A stretch of 64,000 bases of DNA from Sphingopyxis sp. LC363 (GTDB taxonomy: Bacteria; Pseudomonadota; Alphaproteobacteria; Sphingomonadales; Sphingomonadaceae): NCBI RefSeq assembly GCF_000756385.1, contig NZ_JNFC01000034.1, positions 124,001 to 188,000 of the forward strand, read 5' to 3'. Numbering within the stretch: position 1 is the first letter of the stretch; each line of letters starts with the position of its first letter. Under the pieces are notes generated by a model. It saw only the letters and a program-made list of their open reading frames with translations. It was not told the DNA's origin and searched no databases. This document shows, piece after piece, positions 1 to 8,710 of this stretch. A program made the position numbers and the translations under genes.

Positions 1-8
1 GGCGGGCC

Positions 9-1079
9 ATGTCGCTCTTCGCCTCGCTCACCGATGCCGCCTATGCGCTCGTCCGCCCGATCGTCCACGCCACCGACGGCGAGGCGGCGCACAATCTGAC
101 ATTGAACGCGCTCGCGCCCTTGCCGCGCGCGCGGCATGCGCTGACCAGCCCGGTGCTCGCGACCGAATTCGCGGGGCTCCACTTTCCCAATCCGATCGGC
201 GTCGCGCCCGGTTTCGACAAGGATGCCCGCGTCGCCCACGCGATGCCGCACTTCGGCTTCGGCTTCGTCGAGGTCGGCACGCTGACCCCGCTGCCGCAGG
301 ACGGCAATCCGCGCCCGCGGCTGTTCCGGCTGGTCGAGGATCGGGCGGTGATCAACCGCATGGGCTTCAACAATGGCGGGCAAGCGGCGGCGGCCGAGCG
401 CATCCGCTGCCTGCGCCGTTACGGCCTGCCGGTGCCGCTCGGCATCAACATCGGCGCGAACAAGGACAGCGCCGACCGCATCGCGGACTATGCGAAGGGC
501 ACCGCGGCGATGGCGCCGCTGGCCGATTATCTGACGGTCAACATCTCATCGCCGAACACGCCGGGCCTTCGTGCGCTGCAGGACAGGGGCGCGCTCGAAG
601 CACTGCTCGACGGCGTCGCGGCGGCGCAGCCCGCCGGGGCGGCGAAACCGGTTTTCCTGAAAGTCGCCCCCGACCTCGAACCCGCGGACATCGACGACAT
701 CGTCGCGGTCGCTTTCGACAAGGGACTGGCCGCCATCATCGTCTCGAACACCACGATCGAGCGCCCGCTGCTGGCCTCACGCCACGCGGGCGAAGCGGGC
801 GGGCTGTCGGGCGCGCCGCTTGCCGAACTGGCGCTTCGGCGCGTCCGCGATTTTCACATTGCGAGCGGCGGCCGATTGCCGCTGGTTGCTGCGGGCGGGA
901 TCGCATCGGCGGACGACGCGTGGGGGCGTATCCGCGCCGGCGCCGGTCTTGTGCAGATCTATTCGGCGATGGTCTATGAAGGCCCGGGTCTCGCGGCGCG
1001 GATCGCACATGGCCTTGAAAAGCTCGCCGCGCGCGAAGGTTTCGCGCGCGTAGCCGATGCGGTGGGCACCGCGCACTGA
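9..1079 (+). CDS. pyrD: Dihydroorotate dehydrogenase (quinone), class 2
   Basis: Oxidises dihydroorotate to orotate in pyrimidine synthesis, passing electrons to membrane quinone. The 356-residue length is normal for class 2 enzymes, with the extra N-terminal helical segment that docks to the membrane. The stretch NISSPNTPG (residues 178-186) carries the class 2 active-site serine, and a C-terminal glycine-rich FMN phosphate site (VAAGGIASADDA) is intact. The ATG lies at the left edge of the window, so its promoter is not visible. The next gene follows in the same direction after about 40 bp. Confidence 0.96.
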   Translation: MSLFASLTDAAYALVRPIVHATDGEAAHNLTLNALAPLPRARHALTSPVLATEFAGLHFPNPIGVAPGFDKDARVAHAMPHFGFGFVEVGTLTPLPQDGNPRPRLFRLVEDRAVINRMGFNNGGQAAAAERIRCLRRYGLPVPLGINIGANKDSADRIADYAKGTAAMAPLADYLTVNISSPNTPGLRALQDRGALEALLDGVAAAQPAGAAKPVFLKVAPDLEPADIDDIVAVAFDKGLAAIIVSNTTIERPLLASRHAGEAGGLSGAPLAELALRRVRDFHIASGGRLPLVAAGGIASADDAWGRIRAGAGLVQIYSAMVYEGPGLAARIAHGLEKLAAREGFARVADAVGTAH

Positions 1080-1120
1080 CGGGGTTGCGTTGGCCCGAGG
1101 GCCACGCCAATGTCGCGGCC

Positions 1121-2812
1121 ATGTTGAAAAGATTCCTCCCGCTCGCCGCGGTCGTCACCTTCATCCTCCCGTCGCTCGCCGCCGCGCAGGGCGTAACCTC
1201 GTCGGCCGACCCGCGCGCGACCGAGGCGGGGCGCGAGATTTTGCACCAAGGCGGCACCGCAGCCGACGCAGCCGTTGCCATGGTCGCGGTGCTCACGCTG
1301 GTCGAACCGCAATCGAGCGGCATCGGCGGCGGCGGCTTCATGCTGCATCACAATGCGAAGGACGGCAGCATATCGACGATCGACGGCCGCGAAATGGCGC
1401 CGGCAGCGGCCAAGCCCGAACGCTTCCTCGGTCCCGACGGAAAAGCGCGCGGCTATATGGACGTCATTCCCGGCGGGCTGTCGGTCGGCGTGCCCGGCAA
1501 TATGCGGCTGATGGAAATGGCGCATAAGAAATGGGGCAAGCTCGAATGGAAAGCGCTGTTCGCGCCCGCGATCAAGCTCGCCGAAGAAGGCTTCATCGTC
1601 ACCCCCGCGCTCAACAACTGGCTCGTCGAGTTCGAGCCGATGTGGAAGGATTTTCCCGACGCGCGCGCAATCTATTATGTGGACGGCAAGCCCGCACCGG
1701 TCGGTACGCGGATCAAGAATCCCGCCTATGCCGCAACCCTGCGCGCCATTGCCGCGCGCGGCCCCGACGCCTTTTATTCGGGCGGCAATGCCAGGGCGAT
1801 TACCGACGCGGTGGCAAAGGCGCCGCGCAACGCGGCCGCGCTCACCGCGAAGGATCTCGCGGCCTATACGGCAAAGGAACGCCCGGCCGTCTGCACCAGC
1901 TATCGCGTCTACAAGGTCTGCGGCATGGGCCCGCCCTCGTCGGGCGCGACGACCGTTTTCGGCATTCTCGGCATGATCGAGGGCTGGGACATGAAGGCGA
2001 TGGGCAAGGACAATCCGATGAGTTGGCATTTGCTCGCCGAGGCGATGCAGCTCTCCTACGCCGACCGCGCCGCCTATCTCGGCGATGCGGATTTCGTCGA
2101 CGTTCCGGTTAAAGGCCTGCTCGACAAGAGCTATCTGGCCGAACGCCGCCAGCTCATTTCGCCCTATCGCGCCGCGGGCCGCTACGAACCCGGCACGCCG
2201 CCCGGCGCCAAGCCGCGCGCTGCCGCGCCCGCGATCCCCGAACAGGGCACGACGCATTTCGTCACCGTCGACGCGGCGGGTAATGTCGTCTCGATGACCT
2301 CGACCATCGAAAGCATCTTCGGCAGCCAGCTGATCGCGGGCGGCTATTTCCTCAACAACGAGCTCACCGATTTCGACCTCGCCCCGACGCAGGACGGCGT
2401 GCCGACCGCGAACCGCGTGCAGGCGGGCAAGCGCCCGCTGTCGTCGATGTCGCCGACGATCGTTTACGGCCCCGACGGCAAGGTCGTGCTCGCGGTCGGT
2501 TCGGCGGGGGGCAAGCGCATCATCATGCACGTGACCAAGGTGCTGGTCGGGGTGCTCGATTGGGGGCTCGATGCGAAATCGGCGATGGAACTGCCCAATC
2601 TTTTCTTCGGCAAGGCCGGTGTGCTGATCGAGAATAATGAAGCGGGGCAGGCGATCGCCGCGAAGATGAAACCGTTCGGTTACAGCTTCACTGCCACCGG
2701 GCTCGGGTCGAAACTCAATGCCGTCGAACGCACCGCGGAGGGTTATCGGGGCGCCGCCGATCCGCGCGGTCCCGGCAGCTCTTCGATCGACGGCGCGCCG
2801 GCACAAAATTAG
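1121..2812 (+). CDS. ggt: Gamma-glutamyltransferase, periplasmic
   Basis: Hydrolyses or transfers the gamma-glutamyl group of glutathione and related peptides. I start it at the ATG whose product begins MLKRFLPLAAVV, because this gives a clean signal peptide cut after LAAAQ; the reading frame is open 12 codons further upstream. The mature enzyme is an Ntn hydrolase that cleaves itself, and the new N-terminal nucleophile should be the first Thr of TTHF (about residue 377). The substrate-binding and oxyanion motifs GSAGGKR near the C terminus are present. The 563 residues fit the family. A second, diverged paralogue lies at 22271-24121. Confidence 0.93.
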   Translation: MLKRFLPLAAVVTFILPSLAAAQGVTSSADPRATEAGREILHQGGTAADAAVAMVAVLTLVEPQSSGIGGGGFMLHHNAKDGSISTIDGREMAPAAAKPERFLGPDGKARGYMDVIPGGLSVGVPGNMRLMEMAHKKWGKLEWKALFAPAIKLAEEGFIVTPALNNWLVEFEPMWKDFPDARAIYYVDGKPAPVGTRIKNPAYAATLRAIAARGPDAFYSGGNARAITDAVAKAPRNAAALTAKDLAAYTAKERPAVCTSYRVYKVCGMGPPSSGATTVFGILGMIEGWDMKAMGKDNPMSWHLLAEAMQLSYADRAAYLGDADFVDVPVKGLLDKSYLAERRQLISPYRAAGRYEPGTPPGAKPRAAAPAIPEQGTTHFVTVDAAGNVVSMTSTIESIFGSQLIAGGYFLNNELTDFDLAPTQDGVPTANRVQAGKRPLSSMSPTIVYGPDGKVVLAVGSAGGKRIIMHVTKVLVGVLDWGLDAKSAMELPNLFFGKAGVLIENNEAGQAIAAKMKPFGYSFTATGLGSKLNAVERTAEGYRGAADPRGPGSSSIDGAPAQN

Positions 2813-2876
2813 GGTCTGGGCCCTTACCCCAACGAAAACAGAACAGACGCAATGAATCTCCCTGGAGAGAGGCAGA

Positions 2877-4706
2877 ATGAAGCTTGAAAATCCCCATCTC
2901 GACCATTTTCCGAGCCTGGTCGCGATGTTCTTCGACCGCGCGGGGCGTGGTGGCGAAGATCCCTTCCTGTGGCGCAAGGCCGATCGCGCGTGGCAGCCGC
3001 TGAGCTGGCGGCAGGTCGCCAATCAAGTGGCGGCACTCGCGCACAATCTGCGCGAACTCGGTCTGAAGGAAGGCGACCGGGTGGTGCTGGTCAGCGAGAA
3101 CCGGCCCGAATGGTGCATCGCCGACCTTGGCATCATGGCAGCGGGCTGCATCACCGTGCCGACCTATACGACCAACACCGAACGCGATCATCAGCATATT
3201 CTCGACAACAGCGGCGCGAAGGCGGTGATCGTGTCGACCGCGAAGCTCGCGCGCACATTGATGCCCGCGGTCATGCGGTCCGAGGCGCATATCGTCATCA
3301 CGATGGAGAGCCTGCGCGTCGGTCAGCAGGGCGAGGTTTCGGTCCACGACTGGGCGCCGCTCGTCGAAGGCGGCGAGACTTATGTCGAGGAAACCAAAGC
3401 GCGCGGGCTCGGCGTCAAGCGCGAGGACATCGCCTGCCTGATCTACACCAGCGGCACCGGCGGCGCGCCGCGCGGGGTGATGCAGCATCACGGCGCGATC
3501 CTGCACAATGCGGCGGGCGCCGCCGAAGTGCTGGTCAATGATTTCGGGATCGGCGACGAAGAGGTGTTCCTGTCGTTCCTGCCCCTCAGCCATGCTTATG
3601 AGCATTCGGGCGGCCAGTTTCTGCCGATCATGGTCGGAGCGCAAATCTATTACAGCGAAGGCCTCGAAAAGCTTGTCTCCAACATCGAGGAGACGCGCCC
3701 GACGATCATGGTCGTCGTGCCCCGGCTGTTCGAGGTGATCCGCGCGCGGATGATCAAGGCGGTCGAAAAACAGGGCAAGCTTGCGAACTGGATGCTGAAC
3801 CAGGCGCTGCGCGTGGGCGAGAAGGATTATGAGCGGCGGATGGGCGTGTTCGACCGGCCGGTCGACCTGATTCTCGACAAATTGTTCCGGCCCAAGATCG
3901 GCAAGCGTTTCGGCGGCCGGATGAAGGCGCTGGTGTCGGGCGGTGCGCCGCTCAACCCCGAAATCGGGGTCTTCTTTCATTCGATCGGGCTGACCTTGCT
4001 CCAGGGCTATGGCCAGACCGAGGCGGGGCCGGTGATCAGCTGCAACCGCCCGAGCGCCGGGATCAAGATGGACACCGTCGGTCCGCCGTTGATGAACACC
4101 GAAGTGCGCATTGCCGACGATGGCGAGATTTGCGTGCGCGGCGAACTGGTGATGAAGGGCTATTGGCGCAACGACGCCGAGACCGAGCGCGTGCTGATCG
4201 CCGATGCCAGCGATCCCGAAGCCGGGCCGTGGCTTCACACCGGCGACATCGGCCATATCGACGACAAGGGCCGCATCGTCATCACCGACCGCAAGAAGGA
4301 CCTGATCGTCAACGACAAGGGCGACAATGTCTCGCCGCAGCGGGTGGAAGGCATGCTGACGCTCCAGCCCGAAATCCTGCAGGCGATGGTCTATGGCGAC
4401 AAGCGCCCGCACCTCGTCGGCATCCTCGTCCCCGATCCCGAATGGATGGCCGAATGGGCGGAGGCGGAGGGCCTGCCCAAGGATCTGAAGCTGCTGCGCG
4501 AGCATGAGAAATTCCGCACCGCGATCCGCACCGCGGTCGACCGCGTCAACGGCCAGCTCTCGGTGATCGAGAAGGTGCGCAAGTTCGACTTCGCCGACGA
4601 AGCCTTCGCGATCGAGAATGAGCAGATGACGCCGTCGATGAAAATCCGGCGCCACGTCCTGAAGCAGGTTTATGCGGACAAGATCGCGGCGCTGTACAAG
4701 GCATAG
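2877..4706 (+). CDS. Long-chain fatty-acid--CoA ligase (AMP-forming)
   Basis: Activates fatty acids to acyl-CoA through an acyl-adenylate. The 609-residue protein has the full ANL-superfamily plan: P-loop motif YTSGTGGAPRG (190-200, with G for the usual second T and R for the usual K), GYGQTEAG (377-384), the adenine/ribose TGD (455-457) and hinge motif DRKKDLIV (471-478). It most resembles the FadD15-like long-chain synthetases. A good purine-rich ribosome site (GGAGAGAGG) precedes the ATG. It is probably transcribed with or just after the transferase gene 64 bp upstream. Exact chain-length preference cannot be read from sequence. Confidence 0.92.
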   Translation: MKLENPHLDHFPSLVAMFFDRAGRGGEDPFLWRKADRAWQPLSWRQVANQVAALAHNLRELGLKEGDRVVLVSENRPEWCIADLGIMAAGCITVPTYTTNTERDHQHILDNSGAKAVIVSTAKLARTLMPAVMRSEAHIVITMESLRVGQQGEVSVHDWAPLVEGGETYVEETKARGLGVKREDIACLIYTSGTGGAPRGVMQHHGAILHNAAGAAEVLVNDFGIGDEEVFLSFLPLSHAYEHSGGQFLPIMVGAQIYYSEGLEKLVSNIEETRPTIMVVVPRLFEVIRARMIKAVEKQGKLANWMLNQALRVGEKDYERRMGVFDRPVDLILDKLFRPKIGKRFGGRMKALVSGGAPLNPEIGVFFHSIGLTLLQGYGQTEAGPVISCNRPSAGIKMDTVGPPLMNTEVRIADDGEICVRGELVMKGYWRNDAETERVLIADASDPEAGPWLHTGDIGHIDDKGRIVITDRKKDLIVNDKGDNVSPQRVEGMLTLQPEILQAMVYGDKRPHLVGILVPDPEWMAEWAEAEGLPKDLKLLREHEKFRTAIRTAVDRVNGQLSVIEKVRKFDFADEAFAIENEQMTPSMKIRRHVLKQVYADKIAALYKA

Positions 4707-4710
4707 AGCC

Positions 4711-4729
4711 GCTCCCCTTCAGGGGGAGC
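4711..4729 (+). terminator. Hairpin after the acyl-CoA ligase
   Basis: GCTCCCC-TTCA-GGGGGAGC forms a 7-bp GC stem four bases after the ligase stop codon. There is no T-run, so intrinsic termination is uncertain; it may only stabilise the 3' end. Confidence 0.4.
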
Positions 4730-4804
4730 TTGAGCAGGTGCAGGCGGGGGTGCGACCCGAAGAGCTCGGCGCAAACCGGGCCCCGCCTGCGACTGAACCT
4801 GGGT

Positions 4805-5251
4805 TCAGCCTTTGTCCCCCTCCGGTTTGCGATAGGGGACGAATTCGCCAAACACACATGTCGGCCCGCGAATGCCGCTCGACCGGTCGACCAGATGGAA
4901 GAAATCGCCTTCGCAGGTCGATGATCCGAATTGGCGTACCACCATGATGTCGCTGTCGCGCGCGAGGCCCGGGCAGCTGCTTTTGAGATCGTTACGATAC
5001 ACGAGGTTGCCGCCCGAGCGATAGAGCAGGATATTGTCCGACACGCGGATCGTTTCGTTGGTGCGATAGCTTGGCAGGCATCGCATGGGCTTACCCGGAA
5101 TTTTGCCGGCAAGCTGCTTGTCGAGCCGCTCGGCCTGTTTGGGCGTGAGCGCCGCGGCGCCCGGCTCGCCCGATCCCGCGGGCGCGCAGCTGGCGACCAG
5201 CGGCATGGCCGCGGTCAACAGCGCGGCAGCCATCGGGTTCAGCTTCGCCAT
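4805..5251 (-). CDS. Putative lipoprotein of unknown function
   Basis: A 148-residue protein starting MAKLNPMAAALL, with a hydrophobic signal segment and a lipobox (VASC), so it is probably lipid-anchored in the envelope. The mature part has an Ala-rich linker (AALTPKQAERLDKQLAG) and a compact C-terminal region with conserved-looking cysteines (RCLPSYR, SSCPGL, STCEGD, TCVFGEF) that could form two disulfides. It lies 64 bp downstream of gloB on the same strand. I do not recognise a functional family, only a sphingomonad-type conserved protein. An upstream in-frame start at 5326 would destroy the signal peptide, so I rejected it. Confidence 0.75.
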   Translation of the reverse strand: MAKLNPMAAALLTAAMPLVASCAPAGSGEPGAAALTPKQAERLDKQLAGKIPGKPMRCLPSYRTNETIRVSDNILLYRSGGNLVYRNDLKSSCPGLARDSDIMVVRQFGSSTCEGDFFHLVDRSSGIRGPTCVFGEFVPYRKPEGDKG

Positions 5252-5315
5252 GAAATTGCTCCTTGAGATCGGCCAATATGGCCGTTGCAGATGAATGGGT
5301 GCTGAAGCGGCGGCA

Positions 5316-6044
5316 TCAGGCGGCATCCTTCAGCGCGCGGATCCGCCCGAGTTCGGCAGCGTCGGACGCGCGGAAAAAGGGGTTGGTCGCGCGCTCTTCG
5401 CCGATGCTGGTCGGCACCGTCGCCTCGCCGACCGCGCGCGCGGCTTCGACCGCCGCCAGCCGCGCCGCGAGGGCGTCGTTGCCGGGATCGACCGTCACCG
5501 CGAAGCGCGCGTTCGACAGCGTATATTCGTGGGCGCAATAAACGCGGGTCGCATCGTCGAGCGTGCCGAGCTTCTGCATATTGGCGAACATTTGCTCGGC
5601 CGTGCCTTCGAACAGCCGGCCGCAGCCCATCGCGAACATCGTGTCGCCGACGAAGATCGCGGCGTCTTCGGCGAAGTGATAGGCGATGTGACCCGCCGTG
5701 TGCGCGGGCACGTCCCAGACGTCGGCGACATGGTCGCCGAGCTTGACTTTGTCGCCGCCCTTCACCTGCACATCGAGCGTCGGGATGCGCGCATATTCCG
5801 CCGCGGGGCCGGTGATCGTGCAACCGGTGGCTTCCTTGATCGCGGCGTTGCCGCCGGTGTGATCGGGGTGCCAGTGGGTGTTCCAGATGTCGGTTATGGT
5901 CCAGCCGCGCGCCGCCGCGGCTTCCAGCACGGGCTCGGCGACGGCGGGATCGACGACCATCGTCGCCGCGCTGGCGGGATCATGGACCAGCCAGACATAA
6001 TTGTCGCTGAGGACGGGAATTCGGACGATGTCCAGCGCAGCCAT
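5316..6044 (-). CDS. gloB: Hydroxyacylglutathione hydrolase (glyoxalase II)
   Basis: Hydrolyses S-D-lactoylglutathione to D-lactate and glutathione, the second step of methylglyoxal detoxification. The metallo-beta-lactamase motif THWHPDH is intact (H57, H59, D61, H62), followed by the further metal ligands in HTAGH and in YCAHEYTLSNARFA, the glutathione-contact region of the C-terminal domain. The 242-residue length is typical. A glyoxalase I candidate lies less than 0.5 kb upstream on the same strand, which supports the assignment. Confidence 0.93.
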   Translation of the reverse strand: MAALDIVRIPVLSDNYVWLVHDPASAATMVVDPAVAEPVLEAAAARGWTITDIWNTHWHPDHTGGNAAIKEATGCTITGPAAEYARIPTLDVQVKGGDKVKLGDHVADVWDVPAHTAGHIAYHFAEDAAIFVGDTMFAMGCGRLFEGTAEQMFANMQKLGTLDDATRVYCAHEYTLSNARFAVTVDPGNDALAARLAAVEAARAVGEATVPTSIGEERATNPFFRASDAAELGRIRALKDAA

Positions 6045-6112
6045 TTCATCTCCTTTCCAGCGTCTCGCTCTTTCAAGACGGAGCGGGCGCCAGCGGGCCT
6101 TGGTTCTCCTGC

Positions 6113-6517
6113 TCAGGTCAGAAGGGCGTCATAGCCCCGCTCGTTGAACGCGATCAGGCAGAATCCGTTGCCGAACGGATCGGCGAACATCGCCTGTCTG
6201 CCATAGGGCAGGTCCAATGTCTCGCCCTCCTGCACCGCGCCGGCGGCGAGGGCTTTCGCGATCGCTTCATCGAGATTTTCGACTGAAAAATCGGGATGCA
6301 CCGGCGTCCAGTGCCGGTTGTAACGGCGAAAATCGCCGCCGCCGGGGCCGATCGCCGTTCCGGCGGGCTTTCGGATCAGATAGATGGGGATTTCGCATCC
6401 CGTCAGCTCGACGATGTCGTCGTCGAACCGGCGGGAGGCGGACAGGCCGAGGGCCGCGGTGTAGAAATGCTCGGCGGCGGCGAGGTCGGGCACGTCGATG
6501 TTGATCAACAGGCCCAT
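6113..6517 (-). CDS. VOC-family (glyoxalase/bleomycin-resistance-like) protein
   Basis: A 134-residue protein with two beta-alpha-beta-beta-beta modules of the vicinal-oxygen-chelate fold, starting MGLLINIDVPDLAAAEHFY. The ending NPFGNGFCLIAF-like strand (DPFGNGFCLIAFNERGY) is typical of the uncharacterised PhnB/glyoxalase-like group. The ATG at 6517 is chosen because the upstream in-frame sequence translates to low-complexity, non-conserved protein and overlaps the gloA stop region. It sits between gloA and gloB, but substrate and metal use are unknown. Confidence 0.82.
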   Translation of the reverse strand: MGLLINIDVPDLAAAEHFYTAALGLSASRRFDDDIVELTGCEIPIYLIRKPAGTAIGPGGGDFRRYNRHWTPVHPDFSVENLDEAIAKALAAGAVQEGETLDLPYGRQAMFADPFGNGFCLIAFNERGYDALLT

Positions 6518-6527
6518 CGCGCGGTGC

Positions 6528-6965
6528 TTACCAGCTGCCCGTGTTGGGCATCGACGCCCAGGGCTCGGCGGGCTCGAGATATCCTTCCTGCAAAAGCTCG
6601 ACCGAAATGCCGTCGGGCGAGCGCACGAAGGCCATATGGCCATCGCGCGGCGGGCGGTTGATCGTCACCCCGGCGTCCATCAGGCGCTGGCACGTCGCAT
6701 AGATGTCGTCGACCCGATAGGCGAGGTGGCCGAAATTGCGCCCGCCCGTATAGTCTTCGGGGGCGCTGCCGTCGGCGGGCGGCCAGTTATAGGTCAGTTC
6801 GACCTCGGCGACATCGCGCTGGCCGGGGGCGGCGAGGAAGATCAGCGTGTAGCGGCCCTTCTCGTCATCGAAGCGGCGTGTTTCCTCGAGCCCGATCAGC
6901 TTGAAGAAATCGACTGTGGCGTCGGGATCCGACACGCGGATCATCGTATGAAGATATTTGGTCAT
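6528..6965 (-). CDS. gloA: Lactoylglutathione lyase-like VOC protein (glyoxalase I)
   Basis: Probably isomerises the methylglyoxal-glutathione hemithioacetal to S-lactoylglutathione. All four metal-ligand positions of glyoxalase I can be seen in register: H6, E56 (in VAEVELTYNW), H80 (FGHLAYRV) and E123 (SVELLQ). The length (145 residues) fits single-domain bacterial enzymes. Placement a few hundred bases from gloB supports a detoxification role. It is separated from the downstream VOC gene by only 10 bp. Confidence 0.85.
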   Translation of the reverse strand: MTKYLHTMIRVSDPDATVDFFKLIGLEETRRFDDEKGRYTLIFLAAPGQRDVAEVELTYNWPPADGSAPEDYTGGRNFGHLAYRVDDIYATCQRLMDAGVTINRPPRDGHMAFVRSPDGISVELLQEGYLEPAEPWASMPNTGSW

Positions 6966-6974
6966 GGCGCGTAT

Positions 6975-7412
6975 TTAGGCGCGAAGGGGCCGCGCTTCAA
7001 ACGCTTCGAACAGGAATAGGAATTCGTCCGGTACCGGCGCCGGCGCGCCCTGCGCCTCGGCGACATGGACGTTGACGAGCTGTCCGGTGGCGCGCAGGTC
7101 GTCCTTGCCCGCGCCGTGCAGTTCGAACAGAAAGGTCATCGAGCTTTTGCCGACGCGCGACGCGCGCACGCAGATGTCGATCTCTTCGTCGAGCAGGATC
7201 GGCACCTTGTAATCGACCTCGGCGCGCGCGACGTGGAATTCGGGGCTGCTGTGGTCGGGCCAGCGGTCATAGACGCCCGCGGCGCGCCAATATTCGGTGA
7301 TGCCAATGTCGAAATATTCGAGATAGCGGCTATTGAACACGACGCGCTGCGCGTCGATCTCGGCATAGCGGACGCGCTTGGTGACGTGGAACCGGAAGTC
7401 GCTGCGGGCCAT
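6975..7412 (-). CDS. Acyl-CoA thioesterase, 4HBT hot-dog family
   Basis: A 145-residue single hot-dog-fold protein. Its N-terminal motif YAEIDAQRVVFNSRYLEYFD aligns with the YbgC/4-hydroxybenzoyl-CoA thioesterase active-site region, where the aspartate (here in EIDAQ) is catalytic. Expected to hydrolyse acyl-CoA or aryl-CoA thioesters; the natural substrate is not readable. The stop codon is 10 bp before the gloA start, so the genes are likely co-transcribed. Confidence 0.85.
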   Translation of the reverse strand: MARSDFRFHVTKRVRYAEIDAQRVVFNSRYLEYFDIGITEYWRAAGVYDRWPDHSSPEFHVARAEVDYKVPILLDEEIDICVRASRVGKSSMTFLFELHGAGKDDLRATGQLVNVHVAEAQGAPAPVPDEFLFLFEAFEARPLRA

Positions 7413-7424
7413 GGGAGTCCTTTT

Positions 7425-8183
7425 CTAGATTTGCGTGGCGAGCCGCGCGACCGTGTCGATCAGCAGCGCGATATCGGTATCGCGCGACAGGCGGTGATCG
7501 CCGCCCTTGACGAGCGTGACCTGCACATTCGCGCTCGCGAGCGCTTTCGACAGGCGCAGGCTGATTTCGGGCGGAACGTCACCGTCCTCCTGCCCGTGGA
7601 GCAGGCGCACGGGGCAGGTCAGCGGGATTTCGGCGTCGAGCAGGCGGTTGGCTTCGCCCGACTGGAAAAAGCCGCGCGTCGTCACATAGGGCTGGTCGCT
7701 GTACGGCGTTTCCTCGACCAAGGCGCCCTCGGCGAGGATGATTGCCTTTTCTTCCGACGTGAAGCCCCAGTCGGTGAAATCGGGCGCCGCCGCGATCCCG
7801 ACAAGCCCCGCGACGCGCGCCGACCCGTCGCGCTGGACCAGCGCGAGCGCGGTGAGCAGCATCAGCCAGCCGCCCATCGACGATCCGACGATGACGACTG
7901 GGCCTTCGGCCTTCGCGTCGATCATGTCGAGCACATCGCCGCGCCAATCGAGGAGCGTCTGGTCGGCGAACAATCCGTCCGAAAGCCCGCATCCGGCATA
8001 ATCGAGCAGCAGACAGGCGTGGCCTTCGGCAACCGCCCAGTCGAAAAGTGCGGTCGCCTTGCCCCCCGCCATGTCGGACATATAGCCGGGCAGGAAGACG
8101 ATCGCGGGACCGGCGCCCGGCGTATGGCGATAGGCGAGCCGCGGGCGGCCCGAGCGTTCGAGATATTCGGGAACGGCGTCCAC
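7425..8183 (-). CDS. Alpha/beta-hydrolase (serine hydrolase)
   Basis: A 252-residue alpha/beta-hydrolase. The nucleophile elbow G-S-S-M-G-G (Ser102), an acid-loop LHGQEDGDVPPE and the late histidine in GGDHRLS give a complete catalytic triad. The most plausible start is a GTG at 8183, five bases after the stop codon of the upstream gene; the frame is open further upstream but would run through that gene. The order fits small esterases or peptidase-like hydrolases (DUF1749/YqiA-like architecture); substrate unknown. It is 12 bp from the thioesterase downstream. Confidence 0.85.
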   Translation of the reverse strand: MDAVPEYLERSGRPRLAYRHTPGAGPAIVFLPGYMSDMAGGKATALFDWAVAEGHACLLLDYAGCGLSDGLFADQTLLDWRGDVLDMIDAKAEGPVVIVGSSMGGWLMLLTALALVQRDGSARVAGLVGIAAAPDFTDWGFTSEEKAIILAEGALVEETPYSDQPYVTTRGFFQSGEANRLLDAEIPLTCPVRLLHGQEDGDVPPEISLRLSKALASANVQVTLVKGGDHRLSRDTDIALLIDTVARLATQI

Positions 8184-8188
8184 CGCGA

Positions 8189-8443
8189 TCAGATGACCCA
8201 GTCGATCGTGCTCATCTGCATCACGGCCTGCCCCTTGGCGCGCCGCTTTTCGACCATGATGTGGTTGAGCCGCTGGATCGTGTCGCTGCCCGTGGTGATG
8301 CACCAGCCGGGGACGACCGCATGGACCAGCGCGCAGAGGCCGCCCCAGATCATCGTCACCCCGAATTTCGATGCGACGCCGAAATGTTCGATGTAATTTT
8401 CATCGACGCTCTTCGGATGGTCGACGAACAGGCGCTTGAACAT
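8189..8443 (-). CDS. DUF6356 family protein
   Basis: An 84-residue protein starting MFKRLFVDHPKSVDENYIEHF, the signature of a small conserved family in sphingomonads. One membrane-spanning segment is likely (about residues 25-45, MIWGGLCALVHAVVPGWCI). The rest is basic and probably cytoplasmic. Function unknown. The ATG at 8443 is preferred over an upstream in-frame start, which would add an Ala/Pro-rich extension. Confidence 0.82.
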   Translation of the reverse strand: MFKRLFVDHPKSVDENYIEHFGVASKFGVTMIWGGLCALVHAVVPGWCITTGSDTIQRLNHIMVEKRRAKGQAVMQMSTIDWVI

Positions 8444-8515
8444 GGCGGCGGGCTCCTTTCCGGCTGCCGCCGCCGTAGCGGGCGGGGAGGCGGCCTGCAA
8501 GGCTCGCCGGCGCGA

Positions 8516-8710
8516 TTATCGCTCTCGCAGGAAAATCGCTTCGATCGGCAGGCCGAACAGGTCGGCGATCCGGAAGGCGAGGGGGAGCGACGGATCATAT
8601 TTGCCCGTTTCGATCGCATTGACCGACTGGCGCGACACCTCCAGCCTTTCGGCAAGATCCTGCTGGCTCCAGTCGCGCTCGGCGCGCAGGACTTTCAGGC
8701 GGTTCTTCAC
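8516..8710 (-). CDS. Small Xre/Cro-type helix-turn-helix regulator
   Basis: A 64-residue DNA-binding protein (KNRLKVLRAERDWSQQDLAERLEVSRQSVNAIETGKYDPS...) that is essentially one HTH_3 domain ending FGLPIEAIFLRE, like the YozG/Cro-like group. GTG start, overlapping the stop codon of the upstream membrane gene in a GTGA, so translation is coupled. Regulators of this kind often control their own operon together with the adjacent membrane proteins. A short dyad TTGAC-N17-GTCAA (9323-9349) upstream of the operon is a possible but weak operator. Confidence 0.9.
   Translation of the reverse strand: MKNRLKVLRAERDWSQQDLAERLEVSRQSVNAIETGKYDPSLPLAFRIADLFGLPIEAIFLRER

Noticed and set aside
2851..2886. 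11-codon ORF just before the acyl-CoA ligase
   Set aside because: It overlaps the ligase start and ribosome site, with no codon enrichment or competing hairpins, so it is chance.
974..3022. 682-residue ORF on the minus strand
   Set aside because: Shadow of the ggt gene; high-GC codon bias leaves antisense frames open. Arg/His/Asp-rich, with no recognisable domain.
2715..4655. 646-residue minus-strand ORF
   Set aside because: Antisense of the acyl-CoA ligase, which has all ANL motifs; the antisense protein is Asp/His/Arg-rich and domain-free.
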